Origin: Acanthosepion esculentum
Taxonomy: Eukaryota > Mollusca > Cephalopoda > Sepiida > Sepiidae
Assembly: GCA_964036315.1 (NCBI GenBank)
Contig: OZ038485.1
Span: 100,726,102-100,790,101, forward strand
Reading direction: 5' to 3'
DNA length: 64,000 bases
Position numbers and translations under genes: made by a program. This document shows positions 59,606 to 64,000 of this stretch, in pieces. Under the pieces are notes generated by a model. That model had not been told where the DNA came from. It searched no databases and saw nothing but the letters and a program-made list of their open reading frames with translations. Each line of letters begins with the position of its first letter. Positions within the stretch are counted from its first letter, which is position 1.

Positions 59606-60340
59606 TGTAGTGGATACTACATAACAGTTCCGTACTCTTTTCTTTGTTTCTCATTACATTTTCTTGTTTCTTAATACTTTGCTTAACTTTTCTTCACAAT
59701 CTCAATGCGCCTCTGGATTTCGGTGTCATATATTCTATCCTCTGATAAAATACTTCCTAGACATTTAACTTCTTATTTTTTTATTTTTTATTTTATCATA
59801 TCACCCCAAGCAAGGCCGGAGGCCACTATCACGCAAGGGGTTAAAGAAGGGTTGGAGGAAGAGCAGATAGGAGTGGCAAGGGAGGGGATGTGGAGAAAGA
59901 GAAAGACAGTGGGTCGATCAAGGCAAGGGGGCCACAAAAGATCCAGAGCGAGAGCAGATAGGAATGAAAAATGAAAGGTGTGGAGAAGGGAAGTGTATAG
60001 ATCAAGGCAACTGGAGATGTCGATTGACGCTACACTTAAACCGTTGAAGATTGTATTTGTCAGGGAAACAGTAATAGGGAAGGGAGTTCCATAGGAGAGA
60101 TGTGCGAGACATGAAGCTATTGGAGTAGAAGAGACGTCTACATCTAACTGTTTCCACGGTGTAGGGGTGGGAGCGGGATGCCAGAATTTTGGTATCTCCA
60201 ATTTGTATTTCGCTTGTTCTGCTGTTTCTTTTACTGACAGTCATACATTCTGTCTTCTTATTGTTGATGTTAAGTCGTTTCTTCTCGCTTTTCTTTACTA
60301 CCTTCTGAAGGAGTTCATGTAGTTTCCTTTCTAAAGTTTA
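59606..60340 (-). pseudogene. RTE-like LINE fragment A (split by a LINE tail)
   Basis: 60,182-60,340 on the minus strand reads ERKLHELLQKVVKKSEKK, NNKKTECMTVSKRNSRTSEI and QIGDTKI. After the nested LINE (59,798-60,181) the RTE resumes at KCLGSILSEDRIYDTEIQRR and runs to KLSKVLRNKK and TKKRVRNCYVVS near 59,610. Frameshifts are present. Confidence 0.75.
59798..60181 (-). pseudogene. Jockey/CR1-like LINE 3' fragment nested in RTE fragment A
   Basis: Starts at GGCATCCCGCTCCCACCCC on the minus strand (LASRSHPYTVE), continues RRLFYSNSFMSRTSLLWNSL, PDKYNLQRFKCSVNRHLQLP and the 3' tail CCTTGCTTGGGGTGATATG with an AT-rich end. It has the same start point and orientation relationship as the 40,296 copy. 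Confidence 0.85.
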
Positions 60341-60545
60341 AAAAAAACTTCAACTAAAGAAAGTGAGTTAATCATTGCAAGGTTTAAAGGTTGCTAATGA
60401 CATTCAGAATTTTTGGAAGGTATCTTTTGCTATCCCAATATGTGCCTTCAGTTTTCAGTCACACTTTCTGTTCTCTTTTAAAACACTTCCCAGATATTTA
60501 TATTGCTCTATTCACTTGATTTTTGGTATCTCCAATTTGTAATTT

Positions 60546-61205
60546 TCGTCCTGGGTAAGACGATAAACTACATCCGTGTCATGGGTAAGACGTTAAACTA
60601 CATCAGCGTCCTGGTTAAGGCATTAAACTACATCCGCGTCCAGGGTAAGACGATAAACTACATCCGCGTCCAGGGGAAGACGATAAACTACATCCGCGTC
60701 CTGGGTAAGACGATAAACTACATCAGCATCCTGGTTAAGGCATTAAACTACATCCGCGTCCAGGGTAAGACGATAAACTACATCCGCGTCCAGGGTAAGA
60801 CGATAAACTACATCCGCGTCCTGGGTAAGACGATAAACTACATCCGCGTCCTGGGTAAGACGTTAAACTACATCCGCGTCCTGGGTAAGACGATAAACTA
60901 CATCCGCGTCCTGGGTAAGACGTTAAACTACATCCGCGTCCTGGTTAAGACGTTAAACTACATCCGCGTCCTGGGTAAGACGATAAACTACACCCGCGTC
61001 CTGGGTAAGACGATAAACTACATCCGCGTCCTGGGTAAGACGTTAAACTACATCCGCGTCCTGGTTAAGACGTTAAACTACATCCGCGTCCTGGGTAAGA
61101 CGATAAACTACACCCGCGTCCTGGGTAAGACGATAAACTACATCCGCGTCCTGGGTAAGACGTTAAACTATATACGCGTCCTGGGTAAGACGATAAATTA
61201 CGTCC
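60546..61205. repeat. 30-bp minisatellite, 22 units without indels
   Basis: Unit contains GTCCTGGGTAAGACGATAAA and CTACATCCGC, in strict 30-bp phase. Variants (CAGGGTAAG, TGGTTAAG, GTTAAAC, CACCCGC) form a 120-bp higher-order repeat: 60,901-61,020 is repeated at 61,021-61,140. Because 30 is a multiple of three, a 239-codon frame with a 10-residue period (GKTINYIRVL type) stays open on the + strand. No start context or neighbour suggests it is used. Confidence 0.95.
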
Positions 61206-61458
61206 AGCATCAAGGCGTCTGATTAGGAGGTTTTGAGGAGTGTAGAACCACCTCTTAATTGCTGGTGTTCCCAGGCTCACCCTGGCCCGGGGTGGTAGCT
61301 AGCACCTGTTAGGGTCCCAGCTATAGGCTAATAGTTAACTATTACCTGCAATACCTTTTGAAAAAATTATTACCAGCAATATAATTTTGAAGGAAAAATA
61401 TTACCAGAAACAGATTTTTGACAAAACAAAATATGACCAGCAATAAAATTTTTTGTTG

Positions 61459-61731
61459 ACATTGAATAACCCATTGAGGTTTATATGCCGTAAAAGAAAA
61501 TAAACCAAACCAATCTAAACCAAAGAATACATATTCTATTCATACGAATCTATCCTAAAAATGTTGTCGGCATTAAATATCCCATTGAGGTTGATATGCC
61601 GTAAAACAAAATAAAGCAAACCAATCTAAACCAAAGAATACATATTCTATTCATACGAATCTATCCTAAAAATGTTGTCGGCATTAAATAACCCATTGAG
61701 GTTGATATGCCGTAAAAGAAAATAAACCAAA
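61459..61731. repeat. 111-bp tandem triplication of the element's left end
   Basis: CCCATTGAGG recurs at 61,470, 61,581 and 61,692 (111-bp steps), each followed by ATATGCCGTAAAA and AATAAA(C/G)CAAACCAAT. The last two units share a spacer containing CATATTCTATTCATACG. Only one left end occurs in the other copies. Confidence 0.9.
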
Positions 61732-62100
61732 CCAATTTGTAATTTGCATGTTAGGCTTGTTCTTTTTGCTGACGACCATGCATTTGGTCTTCTTGCATTT
61801 GCTGTTTAGTCCTTTTTTTCTCGATTTTTTTCACTACCTTCTGTAGGAGTTCATGTAGTTTCCTTTCTGCGTCCGCTATCAACACTGTGTCATCTGTATA
61901 TATCTATTATTAAGATTATGGCCGCCAATAATAATTCCTGGTATGACTTCTAATTCTCTCAGGATCATGTGTCTTGGTAGAAGACACGTCTTTATGTTAT
62001 TCTGCTTTCTATTTTTGAGCAGATATGACTGTACGAGAAAAAAATCATGGAGAATTGTAGTTTAAAAACAGTAAAATCGACCTTGCTAGCCGAAACGCTC

Positions 62101-62176
62101 CTCTGTGGCTCAATCGGTAAAAGCACGTCAGACTATATGACGGTTCCGTATAGTATACAGGTTCGATTCCTGTCGA
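62101..62176 (+). pseudogene. tRNA-like sequence (SINE head or tRNA pseudogene)
   Basis: An A-box-like TGGCTCAATCGG (62,106-62,117) and a perfect B box GGTTCGATTCC (62,160-62,170) within a CAGG/CCTG T-arm. The anticodon arm CGTC/GACG has a 9-nt loop, and the acceptor strands do not pair. It is therefore not a functional tRNA gene. Confidence 0.6.
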
Positions 62177-62184
62177 ATGACGCA

Positions 62185-63308
62185 TCTTTTCTATGAACAT
62201 TTCTCGGGAATTCAGGCCGGTAAATGTCGTTAATACTGTTTATTATAGATAGCACATTTACTTAAATATTTGGATCTATAAAAAGAACGTGTAAACATAT
62301 AAAATATTTTAAAATAATTGTCTGAATGTGTCTATTTCATAATGTGGGAATTAATTTTTTATCCGTATGCAGATGGTTTGCTCTCAGCATAAATTCTGGA
62401 TTATTTATAATATCATTTCCAAATAAACCAAGCTTAACTAACAAAGGAAAATAAAGTAAAAAAAATCGTGTTAAAATAAGAACAGAGGTGATTGTTGGGA
62501 ACTTATATATGATAAAGAAGAAAGTGTGTAGTAAAAGAAAAAGAAGAAAACCGAGAGGGAGGAAAGAGGCACAACGAAGAATACAATAAAGTAATCATAA
62601 CGTAAAATCAAGAAAGAATACATAGTTGTCAGCAAAAGGGGTAGCCCAAGTTGTGACTTACATATTGGGGATGTCAAAATCCAGCCGGTACTGGAATTTA
62701 GTTATATTTTTAGTATGGTAACAGACTGTAGAAAATGTACTACAGAAATCTGAAGAGGCATAGTTATAGCGAAAAAAAACATTTTACAAACAAAGCAAAT
62801 TTAGTAAGTCGATTCAACTAATATTTTTAAAAAATATTAAAATAGCATTAGAAGTAAAAAAGAATAGTGCAAATCTATTAGTTTATATATTTTGTCTGAA
62901 TTTCAAGAATAAGTTATCATTATTTATATTCGGATTAATGTCACAATCTTGTTTTTATCGCAATGTTTCGGCTTTTGACCAGGGTAACCTTTTGATCAGA
63001 GTAACCTTCTAGGGTTTCAAAACGAACCCTTTCTGTAATCTTACTTTAATCTCCTATTTCCGCTGTTTAGGGATATCTTCTCTTCCCCTTATTTTGTACT
63101 ACTCAATTATTACTCTCCCTGGTACCACTGTCAGTACTACTCAGATCAGGGCTTGAACTCACAGAATATTACAGACTTAGACTAAGTAGAGAGATATAAT
63201 TTTATTATTTAAATCGATAATAAACTGATTTATAGTCTAATTTTACTAAGTTAATTGTCTACAATATTTGATTACTGGAATTTTTGTATTTATTGTTAAA
63301 CAATGTAT
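62185..63308. other. no gene recognised
   Basis: AT-rich sequence. A GCTTTTGACCAGGGTAACC/ TTTTGATCAGAGTAACC near-repeat lies at 62,973-63,009, and a weak B-box-like GGGCTTGAACTCAC at about 63,150 (opposite strand) may be another SINE remnant. Confidence 0.4.
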
Positions 63309-63320
63309 GAGATGTTATAC

Positions 63321-63802
63321 TTGGTTATTTTTGGTTTGGTTTACGGCATATCAACCTCAATGGCTTATTTAATGCCGACATAATTTTCACTGTTGGTAAT
63401 ATTTTTATCCAAAAATCTATTTATGGTAATAGATTTTCCTTCAAAAATCTATTTCTGGTAATAATTTTTCTTCACTGGTAATTTTTTTTCAAAAAAATGT
63501 ATAGATGGTAATGTTTTGTTTTTGTTTTTTTTTTCAAAAATGTATTGCTGGTAATATTTTTTTTTACAAATTATTTCTAGTATTAAAACTTATTTTTACA
63601 CTTTCATAGTATTTTGACCCCATTTTGACCCCATTTTGGGGGTTAACTATTTACCCATAAATGGGACCCTAACAGGTGCTACCACCCCGGATCAGGATGG
63701 GCCTGAGAACACCAGCAATTAAGAGGTGGTTCAACGCTCCTCAAAACCTCCTGATCAGAGTCCTTGCTGTTGGACGTAGTTTATCGTCTTACCCAGGACG
63801 CA
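63321..63802 (+). mobile_element. dual-minisatellite mobile element, compact 482-bp copy
   Basis: Bounded by AGATGTTATAC (63,310-63,320) and AGATATTATAC (63,803-63,813), an 11-bp repeat with one mismatch. Begins TTGGTTATTTTTGGTTTGG, then TTTACGGCATATCAACCTC. It has about five 32-bp-type units (GGTAATATTT), the GGGACCCTAACAGGTGC and CAATTAAGAGGTGGTTC blocks, and a single 30-bp-type unit (GTAGTTTATCGTCTTACCC) ending AGGACGCA. This is the best template for the ancestral, unexpanded element. Confidence 0.8.
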
Positions 63803-63813
63803 AGATATTATAC

Positions 63814-64000
63814 GTTTAAAGCATAGAGAAAATTTATTAACACGTGACTTGAATTGTTATGTACCTCTGTTAAAATTTTCGTTAAATCTGGATTAACAAG
63901 TTTTAGTTTCTGCCTATATGGTTCTAAATCTTGAGCAAATGTTTAGGGCACACAATTATATACAACTTAATATTTTTACGCTATTTATATTGTTCGGACT
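63814..64000. other. no feature recognised
   Basis: AT-rich unique-looking DNA to the end of the window. Confidence 0.4.

Larger units (their letters stand above)
60546..61731 (-). mobile_element. dual-minisatellite mobile element with 14-bp target-site duplication
   Basis: Flanked by exact 14-bp repeats CCAATTTGTAATTT (60,532-60,545 and 61,732-61,745) inside an RTE ORF that is continuous when the insert is removed. On the minus strand the element begins TTTGGTTTATTTTC and TTTTACGGCATATCAACC, with this left end present three times in a 111-bp tandem repeat. It then has about four decayed 32-bp units (TTGCTGGTAATA type), the GGGACCCTAACAGGTGC and CAATTAAGAGGTGGTTC blocks, and 22 copies of a 30-bp repeat ending at CCCAGGACG. 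No transposase or RT is encoded, so it is non-autonomous. Confidence 0.85.
60345..62020 (-). pseudogene. RTE-like LINE fragment C (split by the minisatellite element)
   Basis: 61,746-62,010 on the minus strand reads ERIRSHTRNYYWRP-type residues, then YIYTDDTVLIADAERKLHE (YADD replaced by YTDD) and LLQKVVKKIEKK, up to MQITN. After the 1.19-kb insertion the RTE continues at 60,545 with QIGDTKNQVNRAI and ends around DTEIRRHIGIAKDTFQKF-equivalent residues near 60,405. Aligning the two halves places the insertion within about one codon. Confidence 0.75.

Noticed and set aside
62101..62176. Functional tRNA gene
   Set aside because: The A and B boxes are good, but the acceptor strands do not pair and the anticodon loop has nine bases.

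Overview
The window is eukaryotic repeat-rich intergenic DNA, with no bacterial operons, no CRISPR array and no intact gene. The mix of elements (RTE-like and Jockey/CR1-like non-LTR retrotransposons, Penelope-like retroelements, mariner and Tc1/IS630-type DNA transposons, tRNA-derived SINEs, very long (TA)n, (CA)n and (GAAA)n tracts) fits a lophotrochozoan animal. A mollusc, perhaps a cephalopod, is my inference from the style of these families; no single-copy gene confirms it. Nearly every recognisable coding stretch is a decayed transposon. All family calls come from reading translations by eye, without database searches.

Layout. 1-1,640: a minus-strand mariner relic split by a 232-bp GC-rich structured insertion flanked by a 15-bp direct repeat. 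1,860-2,090: a minus-strand RTE-like 3' end. 2,095-32,790: one continuous satellite array of about 580 copies of a 53-bp monomer, roughly half the window. Its left domain is organised as 106-bp A/B dimers and its right domain (from about 15,285) as 53-bp C monomers. The short open frames in the array follow from 53-bp periodicity and are not genes. 32,880-34,220: a second minus-strand RTE 3' end, split by a same-orientation LINE that is itself split by another interspersed repeat.

34,220-51,075: a transposon graveyard. It holds three hammerhead-ribozyme-like motifs, two Penelope-like relics, two internally deleted DNA transposons, a clean 337-bp solo LTR with ATAAT target-site duplications, several 5'-truncated LINE copies and a minisatellite-bearing element. 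51,280-52,125 and 54,375-54,895 hold palindromes and snap-back repeats around (TA)n. 52,780-53,795 and 57,200-58,080 are long pyrimidine and purine tracts. Two unidentified 54-codon open frames (54,008 and 58,136) are the only weak candidates for host exons.

58,793-62,020: RTE fragments in the same orientation, one interrupted by a LINE tail and one by a mobile element carrying a 22-copy, 30-bp minisatellite. That insertion is bounded by an exact 14-bp target-site duplication. A compact copy of the same element lies at 63,321-63,802 with an 11-bp near-exact duplication, and a third copy at 41,483-42,655 has expanded a different internal 32-bp repeat. This dual-minisatellite mobile family and the two-domain, extremely strand-asymmetric satellite are the most noteworthy content.
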